From Ancylomarina euxina (lineage in GTDB: Bacteria > Bacteroidota > Bacteroidia > Bacteroidales > Marinifilaceae): DNA of 34,181 nt. The translations under genes and the position numbers were made by a program. The stretch lies in contig NZ_QQWG01000011.1 of the NCBI RefSeq assembly GCF_003863355.1, positions 100,879-135,059 of the forward strand. The letters are read 5' to 3'. Below, in pieces: positions 16,515 to 25,310 of the stretch. The notes under the pieces were generated by a model. That model was not told the origin of the DNA, did no database searches, and was given only the letters and a program-made list of their open reading frames with translations. The number at the start of each line of letters is the position of its first letter. The first letter of the stretch is position 1.

Positions 16515-18650
16515 TTAAGCTAAAACAAAATCTAATTGTTTAGCAGCTAAATTAGCTTTAGTGACAAGAATTTTCACATCATCACCTAACTGATAAATCT
16601 TTCGGTGATGACGTCCAACAATACAGTAATTCTCTTCGTCAAACTCATAATAGTCATCTTCAAGCTCACGAATAGAAACCATTCCTTCACATTTATTGTC
16701 GTTCAACTCCACATAAAAGCCCCATTCGGTAACGCCCGAAATGGTACCTTCAAATTCCTCTCCCACATTATCGAGCATAAATTCAACTTGCTTATACTTT
16801 ATTGAAGATCTCTCTGCTTGTGCTGCTCGTTGCTCCATATCGCTACAATGCTTACACTGAGATTCTGTTTTATCTTGATTTGCAGATTTTCCATGATTCT
16901 CGTATTGAGTTAATAAACGATGAACCATCATATCCGGATAACGACGAATTGGTGAAGTAAAATGCGAATAATGATCGAAATGCAAGCCATAGTGCCCAAC
17001 ATTATTGGTTGTGTACTCAGCTTTTGCCATTGATCGAATAGCCAAAGTCTCTACCAGATTTTGTATGGCATTCCCTTTTACATTATGCAAAAGTTCATTC
17101 ATCGATTTTGAAATAGCAGAAGGTGAAGCCGTTTTAATACCAAACCCAAACTTGTGAATAAAGTTATTAAAGGTCTCCAATTTTTGAGTATTTGGCTGAT
17201 CATGGGTTCTGTAAACAAAAGTTTTAGCTGTTTTTCCCTTTGGTACACGCCCAACAGATTCTGCAACCTTTTTGTTTGCCAAAAGCATAAACTCCTCAAT
17301 CAACTTATTTGAATCCTTCGACTCCTTGAAATAAACACTCAGAGGTTTTCCATTTTCATCGATATCGAATTTCACCTCATATCGATCAAAATCAATAGCA
17401 CCCTGCTTAAAACGTCTTGCTCTTAATTTCTTAGCTAATTTATCCAGACAAAGAATCTCTTCCTTATAATCTCCTTCTTCGGTTTCTATTACATTCTGAG
17501 CTTCCTCATATGTAAATCGACGATCAGAACAAATAATTGTTCTACCAATCCAGGTACTATAAACATCAGCATTCTCATCTATTTCAAAAACTGCCGAATA
17601 AGTCAGTTTTTCTTCATTAGGTCGCAATGAACACAATCCATTAGACAAACGTTCTGGTAACATGGGTACAACACGATCGACCAAATAAACAGATGTGGCA
17701 CGTTCGCAGGCTTCTTGTTCGATGATACTGCCAGGAAGCACATAATGTGTCACATCGGCAATATGCACACCAACTTCCCAATTCCCATTCTCTAATTTTC
17801 GAAGCGATAAAGCATCATCAAAATCTTTCGCATCAGCTGGGTCGATCGTAAAGGTTGTGATGTCCCTAAAATCACGTCGTTTTGCAATTTCCTCTTTGGT
17901 GATTTCATCCGAGATTTCTTCTGCAGCTTCATTCACATGTTCAGGAAATTTGTATGGCAAATCAAACTCTGCAAGAATCGCATGCATCTCCGTATCGTTA
18001 TCACCCGACTTTCCTAGTACATCTGTAATTCTTCCAATAGGATTTTTCGCTTTCTTAGGCCATTCCGTAATCTGAGCGATAGCTTTATCCCCGTCTAATG
18101 CACCATTAAGTTGTGATAAAGGAATAAAAATATCATGAGGCATATTTCTTCCAAGAGGAATTAAAAATGCAAAGTTTTTTGATGTCTGAACAACACCAAC
18201 AAAGCTTGTTTTCTTTCTTTTAACAATTTCAACAACTTCACCCTCTGGCTGCTTGCTTTTTCTACGTGCAAACAAAAAGACTTTCACCAAGTCGCCGTGT
18301 AAAGCTCTATTTAAATTTGCTGGACTCACAAAAATATCTTCTGTTGTTTCCTCAGAAACAATATAGGCAGCTCCTCGAGAAGTCATATCAACCACTCCTT
18401 CAACTGTACCCATTTTTGCTTTCAATTTGAATTTCCCTGTCGACACTTCACTAATTTGATCTAAAGCAACCAAATCGTACAAAACCGACACAATTAAGCG
18501 TTTAATGCCCATATCTTTTATTTCAAGAGCTGCAGCAATTTGCTTATAGTTTAAAGTTTTCGATGATTCTTTTGCAAAGATCTCCATCACCTGTTGCATT
18601 AAACTTTGCTTATTATATCGGGACTCTGTTTTTTTTCTTTTTCCTACCAT
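16515..18650 (-). CDS. rnr: Ribonuclease R
   Basis: A processive 3'-5' exoribonuclease of the RNase II/R family that degrades structured RNA. The 711-residue product shows an N-terminal winged helix, cold-shock-like OB domains, and the RNB catalytic core with DPADAKDFDDALS (metal-binding aspartates) and HIADVTHYV. Further on come the HFTSPIRRYPD(M/L) region and a C-terminal S1 domain (EFEGTISGVTEWGFYVEL). I set the start at 18650 (MVGKRKKTE). The longer frame from 18707 would add a hydrophobic 19-residue stretch unlike the family and would run through the predicted leader hairpin. The mRNA leader carries a perfect hairpin (18664-18684). Confidence 0.96.
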   Translation of the reverse strand: MVGKRKKTESRYNKQSLMQQVMEIFAKESSKTLNYKQIAAALEIKDMGIKRLIVSVLYDLVALDQISEVSTGKFKLKAKMGTVEGVVDMTSRGAAYIVSEETTEDIFVSPANLNRALHGDLVKVFLFARRKSKQPEGEVVEIVKRKKTSFVGVVQTSKNFAFLIPLGRNMPHDIFIPLSQLNGALDGDKAIAQITEWPKKAKNPIGRITDVLGKSGDNDTEMHAILAEFDLPYKFPEHVNEAAEEISDEITKEEIAKRRDFRDITTFTIDPADAKDFDDALSLRKLENGNWEVGVHIADVTHYVLPGSIIEQEACERATSVYLVDRVVPMLPERLSNGLCSLRPNEEKLTYSAVFEIDENADVYSTWIGRTIICSDRRFTYEEAQNVIETEEGDYKEEILCLDKLAKKLRARRFKQGAIDFDRYEVKFDIDENGKPLSVYFKESKDSNKLIEEFMLLANKKVAESVGRVPKGKTAKTFVYRTHDQPNTQKLETFNNFIHKFGFGIKTASPSAISKSMNELLHNVKGNAIQNLVETLAIRSMAKAEYTTNNVGHYGLHFDHYSHFTSPIRRYPDMMVHRLLTQYENHGKSANQDKTESQCKHCSDMEQRAAQAERSSIKYKQVEFMLDNVGEEFEGTISGVTEWGFYVELNDNKCEGMVSIRELEDDYYEFDEENYCIVGRHHRKIYQLGDDVKILVTKANLAAKQLDFVLA

Positions 18651-18663
18651 AAATGTAAATATA

Positions 18664-18702
18664 CTTAATTCACCCTGAATTAAGAGTGTTAATACAAAAG
18701 TA
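18664..18702 (-). promoter_or_regulatory. rnr leader hairpin and candidate -7 element
   Basis: TACTTTTG on the minus strand (complement of 18695-18702) matches the -7 consensus. Directly downstream, 18664-18684 forms a perfect 9-bp stem with a 3-base loop (CTTAATTCA / TGAATTAAG), ending 13 bases before the rnr start codon. The -33 element is not clear. Confidence 0.4.
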
Positions 18703-18802
18703 GTCAAAAGGATTGAGTATGTATTTGTTTTCCATCATCCCTGTGTAAATTCTTTACTATCATAATTGATGTAAGTTCTTATTTTACATACCGGATTATT
18801 TT

Positions 18803-18810
18803 TATATTTG
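18803..18810 (+). promoter_or_regulatory. Candidate -7 element for the alpha-2-macroglobulin gene
   Basis: TATATTTG is an exact TAnnTTTG match 81 bases before the start codon. No TTG sits at the usual distance upstream, though a dyad (ATGTAA...TTACAT, about 18769-18789) overlaps the expected -33 position. Confidence 0.35.
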
Positions 18811-18891
18811 TCATTGTTCAAGTGTACAACTGAATAAATCAAATACACTCAGTTTAAGAATATTTACTCCATAATTCTAACTAATTCCTTT

Positions 18892-21800
18892 ATGAAACGA
18901 TTTCACTCATTTCTACTTTTATTATTGAGCTTAATAGTATTTACGCAATGCAACCATAAGAAACCTGCCAAGCCAGCTAAAGTTGATCCAGCATTTTCAG
19001 CTCATATAGTTGGGTATACTAATGGAATCGTTGCGAAAGACGCCAGTATTAGAATAATTCTAAGAGATGCAATGACTGAGGATATTGAGGATACTAAAGT
19101 CAAAGGAGATTTATTCTCCTTTTCGCCATCTATAAAAGGAGAAGCATGGTGGCTAGACCGAAAAACAATTGAATTCAGACCAGCAAAACATTTAAAATCA
19201 GGACAAGATTATAAGTTTGAATTTAAACTAGGTAAGCTTTTGACTGTTTCCGAAAACCTTCAAGTCTTCAAATCAGCATTTAAAGTCAAAAATCAAAGTA
19301 TATCTGTAAGCTTCGATGGTATGAGTGCCTATGAAGATTCGAGTCTTGAAGTTCAAAAGCAGGAAGGTAAAATATTGACAGCCGATATAGCTACTGAGGC
19401 TGAAGTAGAGTCTGTGTTATCAGCAACTCAAAATGGATCTATACTTAAAATTGCATGGGAGCATAATGGCACTGTGCATAAATTTACAATCGACAGCTTA
19501 AAACGAGGTGAGAAAAGATCTGAATTAGTATGTCAATGGAATGGTTCAAGTCTTGGAGTAAAGGAAAAAGGTGAGAAAACCATTGAGATTCCTCCTCTTG
19601 GAAATTTTAAAGTGAGCTCGAGCCACTTATACCAAACACCAGAACAGTGCGTTCTTATTTATTTTTCTGACCCATTAGATTTAGATCAGGATTTGGAAGG
19701 ATTAATAAGATTAAAGTCGGGAGAGAATCTCAGGTTAGAAGTAAACGCAAATACGGTAAAAATATATCCCAAAAAACGACTAATTGGTAAAAGCGAAGTG
19801 ATCGTTGAAACTGGAGTCAGAAACTCAAGTGGCTATCAACTCGAAAAAGAATATCGCACAGAAGTTACTTTTACAAGTATTAAACCCAATGTTGAACTAA
19901 TTGGCGATGGTGTTATTATTCCAAACTCTAATGGTTTAATTTTTCCGTTTAAGGCTGTGAATTTAAGTGGGGTGAATGTTAAAATCATAAAAGTATTTGA
20001 AAATAATATTCCCTACTTTCTTCAACAAAACCAATTTAATGGAGATAGAGAATTAAAACGTTGGGGGCGTATTGTATACAAAAAAGCGGTTCCCTTAGTG
20101 TCCGAAAAGAATATCGATTACTCAAAATGGAATACTTTCTCTTTGGATTTATCTGAGATGATTGCGACTGAACCTGGCGCCATTTATAGGGTTCATATTA
20201 GCTTCGACATGTCTCAATCTCTTTATCCATGCTCAGATTCTGAAGAAAAGGAAGAAGAGAAAGATCTTTTTGTAGTGGACTCAGAACAAAAATTATATGA
20301 TGAGCCTTCGGGCTATTATTATGATGATGAAGACAACGATTATTACGAAGAGTATAATTACTCTGACAGAGATAACCCTTGTAAAAAATCATATTACCTC
20401 AGAAACAGACACTCTGTTGTTCGAAATGTCTTGGCTTCAAATTTGGGTCTCATTGCAAAAGGTGGCGATGGTGGCAAACTTTGGGTGGCTGTTACTGATA
20501 TTGTATCAACCGAAAAGCTATCTGATGTTGATATTGAATTGTACAATTACCAAAATCAACTTATTACCAAAGGCAAAACTAATGCAGAAGGTTTGTATGA
20601 AGTGAGTTCAGATAAAAAACCATTTTTATTAATTGCTCGTAAAAACAATCAACTGGGTTATTTAAGACTTGATGATGGTTCGGCTCTATCCTTAAGCATG
20701 TTTAATGTCTCGGGAGGTAAAACGCCTAATGGGGTAAAGGGCTTTATTTATGGAGAACGAGGGGTTTGGCGCCCAGGTGATTCGTTGTTTGTATCTTTCA
20801 TTTTGGAAGATAAAAATCAATTCTTACCCAAGGATCACCCAGTTGTATTCGATTTGTATTCTCCCGATAATCAACTCTTTCAGCGCCAAGTTAAAACAAA
20901 CTCAGTAAATGGGTTTTACGACTTTAGAACGGCTACCGATTCTGATTCCCCAACAGGAAATTGGTTGGCAAAAGTTAAAGTTGGAGGTGCTAGTTTTACC
21001 AAAACAATTAAGATCGAAACGGTGAAGCCGAATCGGTTGAAAATAAAACTTGAATTTCCTGATGAAATTTTACAAGCTAAAAAATCTAATGCTGGTGATT
21101 TACAGGTTAACTGGCTACATGGTGCAGTGGCTAGTAACTTAAAAGTTGATGTTAATTTAAGTTTAGAGGCTCAAAAAACACAATTTAAAACTTATCAAGG
21201 CTATACGTTTGATGATACTTCAAAGGAATTTGATTCTCACGAACAAACCATTTTTGATGGTAACGTTAACGCTGATGGAAAAGCAAATTTGAAATTCAAC
21301 CTTAATATCAAGCGAAATGCCCCTGGAATGCTAAAGGCTAAATTTAAAACCCGTGCTTTTGAAAAAGGTGGCGATTTTAGTACTGATATTTTTAGCATGC
21401 CATATTCACCTTTTGCCAGCTATGTTGGTTTTAAAATCCCGAAAGGGAAAGGTTGGAACGATGCATTATATTCTAACGAAAGCAATTTAATTCCGATTGT
21501 AACAGTTGATGAACTGGGTGCCCCTGTCAGTAAAAAAGACATCAAAATTGAAGTTTTTGAAATCAAATGGCGATGGTGGTGGGACAATAGCGCAAATGAT
21601 GAACTGTCGCGCTATGTGAGAAATCAAAGTAGTAATTTAATTCACACCGGACATATCAGCACAAAGAACGGCGAAGCCATGTATGAATTGAATTTAGGAA
21701 CCGAAACCTGGGGGCGTAAATTCATTCGTATTACCGATGTAGAAAGTGGTCACTCTTCTGGAAAAACTTTTTATACAAGTTATAAAGGCTGGTGGATTCA

Positions 21801-24510
21801 ATCATCGAGTAATACTCCAGGTGGAGCCGAAATGCTAAGTTTTAGCACCGATAAAAAGAAATACAAAGTTGGCGAGCAAGTTAAAGTACAATTACCAACA
21901 AAATCAAAAGGGAAAGTTTTAGTCAGTATTGAATCAGGTGATAAAGTTGAGGAATTATTCTGGGTAGAAACATCCAAAGAAAACAATAGCTTCAGTTTTG
22001 AAGCCACCGAAGCCATGGCACCTAATGTTTACATACATGTATCATACATACAGCCTTACAAACAGGTTGATAATGATTTGCCAATTCGATTGTATGGTGT
22101 AGAGTTGATCAATGTTGAAGATCCTCAAACTCATCTGAATCCTATTATTGAAATGGACGACGAGTTACGTCCCGAGGAAAAGTATACGATAACAGTAAAA
22201 GAAGCTGCGGGCAAAAAAATGACCTACACATTGGCTATCGTTGATGAAGGTTTGTTGGATCTGACCCGATTTAACACGCCTGATGCTTGGTCGAACTTTT
22301 ATACCAAAGAAGCATTAGGAGTTAAAACCTGGGACATGTACAAATATGTTTTAGGGGCCTATACTGGCGAGATGTCGGGATTATTAGCTTTGGGTGGCGA
22401 TGAAGATTTGGTAAACAAAGGGGGCAAAAAAGCAAATCGATTTAAACCCGTAGTAAAATTTGTTGGCCCATTTGAGTTGGAATCAGGATCGAGAACCCAT
22501 GAATTTACCATGCCAAATTATATTGGCTCTGTAAAGGTCATGTTGGTTGCTGGAGATAATGGCTCCTATGGAAAAACTCAAAAGGTTTGTCCTGTTAAAA
22601 AGCCACTGATGGTATTGGGTACTCTGCCTCGTGTTGTTGGCCCTGGCGAAAGCCTGAGGTTGCCTGTCACCATTTTTACGATGAAGGATGATATTAAAAA
22701 TGTAAAAGTAAGCCTGGAAACCAATGAGCTGTTTAAGGTAAAAGGTAATAAATCTCAAAATTTAACTTTCGAAAAGCAAGGCGAACAAATGCTCTATTTC
22801 GATTTACTCTTGAGTGAAAATATCGGCATGGGAAAGGTCAAAATTGTGGCTACAAGTGGTAACGAACGTGCTGAATATCCTGTTGAAATAGATGTTCGCC
22901 TACCTAATCCTTCAATTCATAAAGTGCTTGAATATGCTATTGAGCCAGGCCAGACTTGGGAAGAGAATTTTAAAGCCATTGGTGTTGAAGGCACCAATAA
23001 AAGCATACTTGAGATTTCACGAATTCCTGCTATTAATTTGGGGCAACGACTTGAGTATTTGATTCGATACCCACACGGCTGTATTGAGCAAACCACATCC
23101 TCGGTTTTCCCACAATTACATTTGGCAAAACTGATGGAAATCAGCGAAGAGGATAAGCAAAAGATCGAAGACAACATCCGCGAAGGCATCAAACGTTTAA
23201 AGAAATTCCAATTGACTGACGGCGGTATGACTTATTGGCCTGATTCGTATAATGAGCAGCCAAGCGATTGGGGAACGAATTATGCAGGGCATTTTATGTT
23301 AGAGGCCAAGGCCCAAGGTTACCAATTGCCTGTCGGATTTTTGGATAAATGGATTTCGTTCCAGAGCAAGCGTTCTAACGATTGGACTCAGAGTAATCAA
23401 GATTATTATTTCAGAAGTGGACAGTTGATACAGGCTTACAGACTATACACTTTAGCCTTGGCTGGCAAACCAGCACTTGGCGCCATGAACAGAATGCGAG
23501 AGATGAATAATTTGTCAACCGTATCACGATGGAGATTGGCAGCAGCCTATCAGTTATCGGGTCGCGAAAATGTAGCCAAAGACATGATTTCTAATTTAGA
23601 TATTAGCGTGAACGATTATAAAGAAATGTCCTATTCATACGGTAGTTCGGAGCGCGATCAGGCCATGATATTGGAGACTTTGGTATTGATGAATAACAAA
23701 GTAAAGGCAAAAACAGTTCTTGATGATTTGGCTGATAAATTATCTTCGAACAAATGGATGAGTACCCAAACCACAGCCTATTCGCTTTTAGCTATTTCTA
23801 AATTTGTTGGCGTAGGTGCGGACAAAATTGATTTAAAATATGAATTTACGCTCGATAATAAGGAGGCTAAATCGATAAATACAACATCTCCTATCTCGCA
23901 ATCAGAATTGACTGTTGATGCCATTAATTCGCATCAAGTAAAGGTCACAAACACTAGCAATCAGGTCTTATTTGCAAAGCTGCAATTAAAAGGTATTCCA
24001 TTGGTGGGCGATTCGACCTCTTCGTCGAATAATTTAAAAATGAACATCAATTATTATACGCTTGATGGTAAAAAACTAAACCCAAGTCGCTTGGTACAAG
24101 GCAGCGATTTTATTGCCGAAGTGAGTATCTCTCACCCTGGTATTAAGGTTGATTATAAAGAAATGGCTTTAAGCCAGATATTCCCATCGGGTTGGGAAAT
24201 TCGCAACCTCAGACTGGAAGGGAACACAACAATAAAAGCGGGCGATAAATCGCGCTATCAGGACATAAGAGACGATAGGGTTTATACTTATTTTGATATC
24301 GAAAAGAATAAAACTAAAACCTATAAGGTGATATTGAATGCAGCATATTTGGGTCGATTTTATTTGCCAACGGTATATTGCGAAGCCATGTACGATAATG
24401 ATATTAACGCTAGCCAAGCAGGACAATGGGTAGAGGTAATCTCTGCCATACCTGTTGTGGAAACGGCTATTAAGCAAACAGCAAGTGATACGATAAAAGC
24501 AGTGGAATAG
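18892..24510 (+). CDS. Bacterial alpha-2-macroglobulin family lipoprotein
   Basis: A very large (1872-residue) periplasmic lipoprotein. Residues 1-20 form a lipoprotein signal ending Phe-Thr-Gln-Cys20. Macroglobulin-type domains fill the first two thirds, including an MG2-like region with GFIYGERGVWRPGDSLFVSF (the conserved R(G/P)xYRPGD type). The thioester motif GCIEQ lies at about 1396-1400 (Cys1397, Gln1400) in YPHGCIEQTTS, followed by the helical thioester domain. Family members trap proteases with a bait region and are thought to protect the cell wall, and many are paired with PBP1C. That is the next gene here, though 800 bp away. Residues about 445-500 contain an unusual Asp/Glu/Tyr-rich insertion. 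No obvious terminator follows. Confidence 0.95.
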   Translation: MKRFHSFLLLLLSLIVFTQCNHKKPAKPAKVDPAFSAHIVGYTNGIVAKDASIRIILRDAMTEDIEDTKVKGDLFSFSPSIKGEAWWLDRKTIEFRPAKHLKSGQDYKFEFKLGKLLTVSENLQVFKSAFKVKNQSISVSFDGMSAYEDSSLEVQKQEGKILTADIATEAEVESVLSATQNGSILKIAWEHNGTVHKFTIDSLKRGEKRSELVCQWNGSSLGVKEKGEKTIEIPPLGNFKVSSSHLYQTPEQCVLIYFSDPLDLDQDLEGLIRLKSGENLRLEVNANTVKIYPKKRLIGKSEVIVETGVRNSSGYQLEKEYRTEVTFTSIKPNVELIGDGVIIPNSNGLIFPFKAVNLSGVNVKIIKVFENNIPYFLQQNQFNGDRELKRWGRIVYKKAVPLVSEKNIDYSKWNTFSLDLSEMIATEPGAIYRVHISFDMSQSLYPCSDSEEKEEEKDLFVVDSEQKLYDEPSGYYYDDEDNDYYEEYNYSDRDNPCKKSYYLRNRHSVVRNVLASNLGLIAKGGDGGKLWVAVTDIVSTEKLSDVDIELYNYQNQLITKGKTNAEGLYEVSSDKKPFLLIARKNNQLGYLRLDDGSALSLSMFNVSGGKTPNGVKGFIYGERGVWRPGDSLFVSFILEDKNQFLPKDHPVVFDLYSPDNQLFQRQVKTNSVNGFYDFRTATDSDSPTGNWLAKVKVGGASFTKTIKIETVKPNRLKIKLEFPDEILQAKKSNAGDLQVNWLHGAVASNLKVDVNLSLEAQKTQFKTYQGYTFDDTSKEFDSHEQTIFDGNVNADGKANLKFNLNIKRNAPGMLKAKFKTRAFEKGGDFSTDIFSMPYSPFASYVGFKIPKGKGWNDALYSNESNLIPIVTVDELGAPVSKKDIKIEVFEIKWRWWWDNSANDELSRYVRNQSSNLIHTGHISTKNGEAMYELNLGTETWGRKFIRITDVESGHSSGKTFYTSYKGWWIQSSSNTPGGAEMLSFSTDKKKYKVGEQVKVQLPTKSKGKVLVSIESGDKVEELFWVETSKENNSFSFEATEAMAPNVYIHVSYIQPYKQVDNDLPIRLYGVELINVEDPQTHLNPIIEMDDELRPEEKYTITVKEAAGKKMTYTLAIVDEGLLDLTRFNTPDAWSNFYTKEALGVKTWDMYKYVLGAYTGEMSGLLALGGDEDLVNKGGKKANRFKPVVKFVGPFELESGSRTHEFTMPNYIGSVKVMLVAGDNGSYGKTQKVCPVKKPLMVLGTLPRVVGPGESLRLPVTIFTMKDDIKNVKVSLETNELFKVKGNKSQNLTFEKQGEQMLYFDLLLSENIGMGKVKIVATSGNERAEYPVEIDVRLPNPSIHKVLEYAIEPGQTWEENFKAIGVEGTNKSILEISRIPAINLGQRLEYLIRYPHGCIEQTTSSVFPQLHLAKLMEISEEDKQKIEDNIREGIKRLKKFQLTDGGMTYWPDSYNEQPSDWGTNYAGHFMLEAKAQGYQLPVGFLDKWISFQSKRSNDWTQSNQDYYFRSGQLIQAYRLYTLALAGKPALGAMNRMREMNNLSTVSRWRLAAAYQLSGRENVAKDMISNLDISVNDYKEMSYSYGSSERDQAMILETLVLMNNKVKAKTVLDDLADKLSSNKWMSTQTTAYSLLAISKFVGVGADKIDLKYEFTLDNKEAKSINTTSPISQSELTVDAINSHQVKVTNTSNQVLFAKLQLKGIPLVGDSTSSSNNLKMNINYYTLDGKKLNPSRLVQGSDFIAEVSISHPGIKVDYKEMALSQIFPSGWEIRNLRLEGNTTIKAGDKSRYQDIRDDRVYTYFDIEKNKTKTYKVILNAAYLGRFYLPTVYCEAMYDNDINASQAGQWVEVISAIPVVETAIKQTASDTIKAVE

Positions 24511-24565
24511 AAACGTATTTTGTATTCGTGACTGATAATGCAAAACTCATTTTATTGCCATGTCA

Positions 24566-24640
24566 CACGTAATTTTTCCTTTCGCTGGTGCGCGATTAGC
24601 TTCGCTGATCTCCACTTCGTTTCGGTAGTATCGCGTGCCT
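24566..24640. repeat. GC-richer structured patch, possible dispersed repeat element
   Basis: The segment is visibly richer in G and C than its neighbours. Its ends can pair (GGTGCGCGAT near the left, ATCGCGTGCC at the right, 10 bp with two G-T pairs), and an inner AGC-GAA-GCT type hairpin is possible. It has no gene. Whether it is a dispersed element cannot be told from this window. Confidence 0.3.
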
Positions 24641-24643
24641 TGA

Positions 24644-24676
24644 TTAAAAAAATAAAACCACACGATAAAATCGTGC
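24644..24676 (-). terminator. Orphan terminator-like hairpin on the minus strand
   Basis: CACGAT (24661-24666) pairs with ATCGTG (24670-24675). On the minus strand the stem is followed by a T-rich run (complement of 24645-24657). No minus-strand gene lies upstream of it, so it may be a relic or the end of an unknown small RNA. Confidence 0.35.
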
Positions 24677-24701
24677 GGCAGCGGTGGATAAAAGCAGCAA
24701 A

Positions 24702-24909
24702 TTAGCTTTTTGATCGATGTAAGAAGTACAATGTTCGAAAAATTGTTTTTTTGATCATTGTACAAAGTACAAAACATGAAAAATTGTTTTTTTTATCAAT
24801 ACCAATATTGATAAAGCCTAAATAATTGCTTTTTCACCCAATATCAATAGTGACAAAGCTTGAATATTTGCTTTTTTGCCCAATATCAACATTGACAAAG
24901 CAAAAAATG
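24702..24909. repeat. Imperfect 41-42-bp tandem repeat, five copies plus a decayed sixth
   Basis: Copies begin at 24702, 24743, 24784, 24826 and 24868, giving periods of 41, 41, 42 and 42 bases. Each starts TTG/TTA followed by a T-run and ends in AAAGC or an A-run. The last three share the core ATATCAA.A.TGA.AAAGC. Several carry short dyads, the best being a perfect 10-bp stem with a 4-base loop at 24792-24815. A degenerate sixth copy may start near 24908. Confidence 0.75.
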
Positions 24910-25043
24910 ATCTTTTGAATAATAAAATATCTTGAAAAAATAAAACCCAAACAATGAATCGTAAAACTATAATTCTGACTATTTGTCTATCCTGGAATAG
25001 GTGCATTTGACTGGACATTAAATTAAGCCCTTATCTTTACGTT

Positions 25044-25169
25044 ATGAGAGGAAAAGTAAGAAGGAAGTATGATAAAGAGTTCAAGACAATGGTTGTGAAC
25101 CTATGTTTAAGTGGACGCAAACCTAATGAAGTTGCATTAGAAATAGATTTGGACAGAAGTATGGTATAA
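25044..25169 (+). pseudogene. IS3-family transposase OrfA N-terminal fragment
   Basis: A 41-residue fragment starting MRGKVRRKYDKEFKTMVV and continuing to EIDLDRSMV before a TAA stop. It matches the helix-turn-helix start of IS3 OrfA proteins (the RKYDxEFK motif and a LGISRSM-type recognition helix). The rest of OrfA is lost at the deletion junction around 25162-25167. Confidence 0.8.
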
Positions 25170-25248
25170 TAAACAAAGAAGACATTCTGTTTTGGGCTAT
25201 TTAACCCCAGATCAATATGGAAAATCTAAACATATAATCGCGGCTTAA
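25162..25248 (+). pseudogene. IS3-family transposase OrfB C-terminal fragment
   Basis: Read in the frame of 25162, the fragment is WYNKQRRHSVLGYLTPDQY and then GKSKHIIAA before TAA. The NxxRRHSxLGYLTP motif is the characteristic end of the IS3 OrfB DDE integrase. The stop codon overlaps the right terminal inverted repeat. All catalytic residues are missing. Confidence 0.82.
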
Positions 25249-25310
25249 TTTAAAGTCCAGTTTTTTGTTACATATCCAATAGACTTGTATAATTTATTAT
25301 CTGACGTTTA

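Larger units (their letters stand above)
25008..25263 (+). mobile_element. Internally deleted IS3-family insertion sequence remnant
   Basis: Terminal inverted repeats are CTGGACATTAAATTAAGCC at 25011-25029 and its near-perfect complement at 25242-25260 (18 of 19 match). Between them lie the first 41 codons of an OrfA-like transposase and then, in another frame, the last 28 codons of an OrfB-like transposase. A full IS3 element is about 1.2-1.5 kb, so roughly 1 kb is missing. It cannot transpose by itself, but the ends might still be mobilised by an intact relative elsewhere in the genome. Confidence 0.85.
24511..25310. other. 800-base non-coding scar between the alpha-2-macroglobulin gene and pbpC
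   Basis: No intact gene fits here. In order the region holds a GC-richer structured patch (about 24554-24640), a hairpin pointing to the minus strand (24644-24676), five to six copies of a 41-42-bp tandem repeat (24702-24909 and a decayed sixth), AT-rich DNA, and a 250-bp internally deleted IS3-family remnant (25008-25263). The pieces look like accumulated insertions between two functionally linked genes. Confidence 0.7.

Noticed and set aside
18651-18707. Longer N-terminus for RNase R
   Set aside because: The added 19 residues are hydrophobic and unlike the family, and they would be encoded by the predicted leader hairpin and -7 region.
24702-24909. CRISPR array
   Set aside because: The whole 41-42-bp unit repeats and diverges. 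There are no identical repeats alternating with unique spacers, and no cas genes are nearby.
24547-25018. Minus-strand open frames of 66-76 codons in the gap after the alpha-2-macroglobulin gene
   Set aside because: They run through tandem repeats and a hairpin. The apparent repeat peptide (LSLLILGKKA type) is just the 42-bp DNA repeat translated, and there is no start context.
25008-25263. Functional small transposon gene
   Set aside because: Both transposase fragments lack the catalytic DDE residues and lie in different frames, so this is a deletion remnant.
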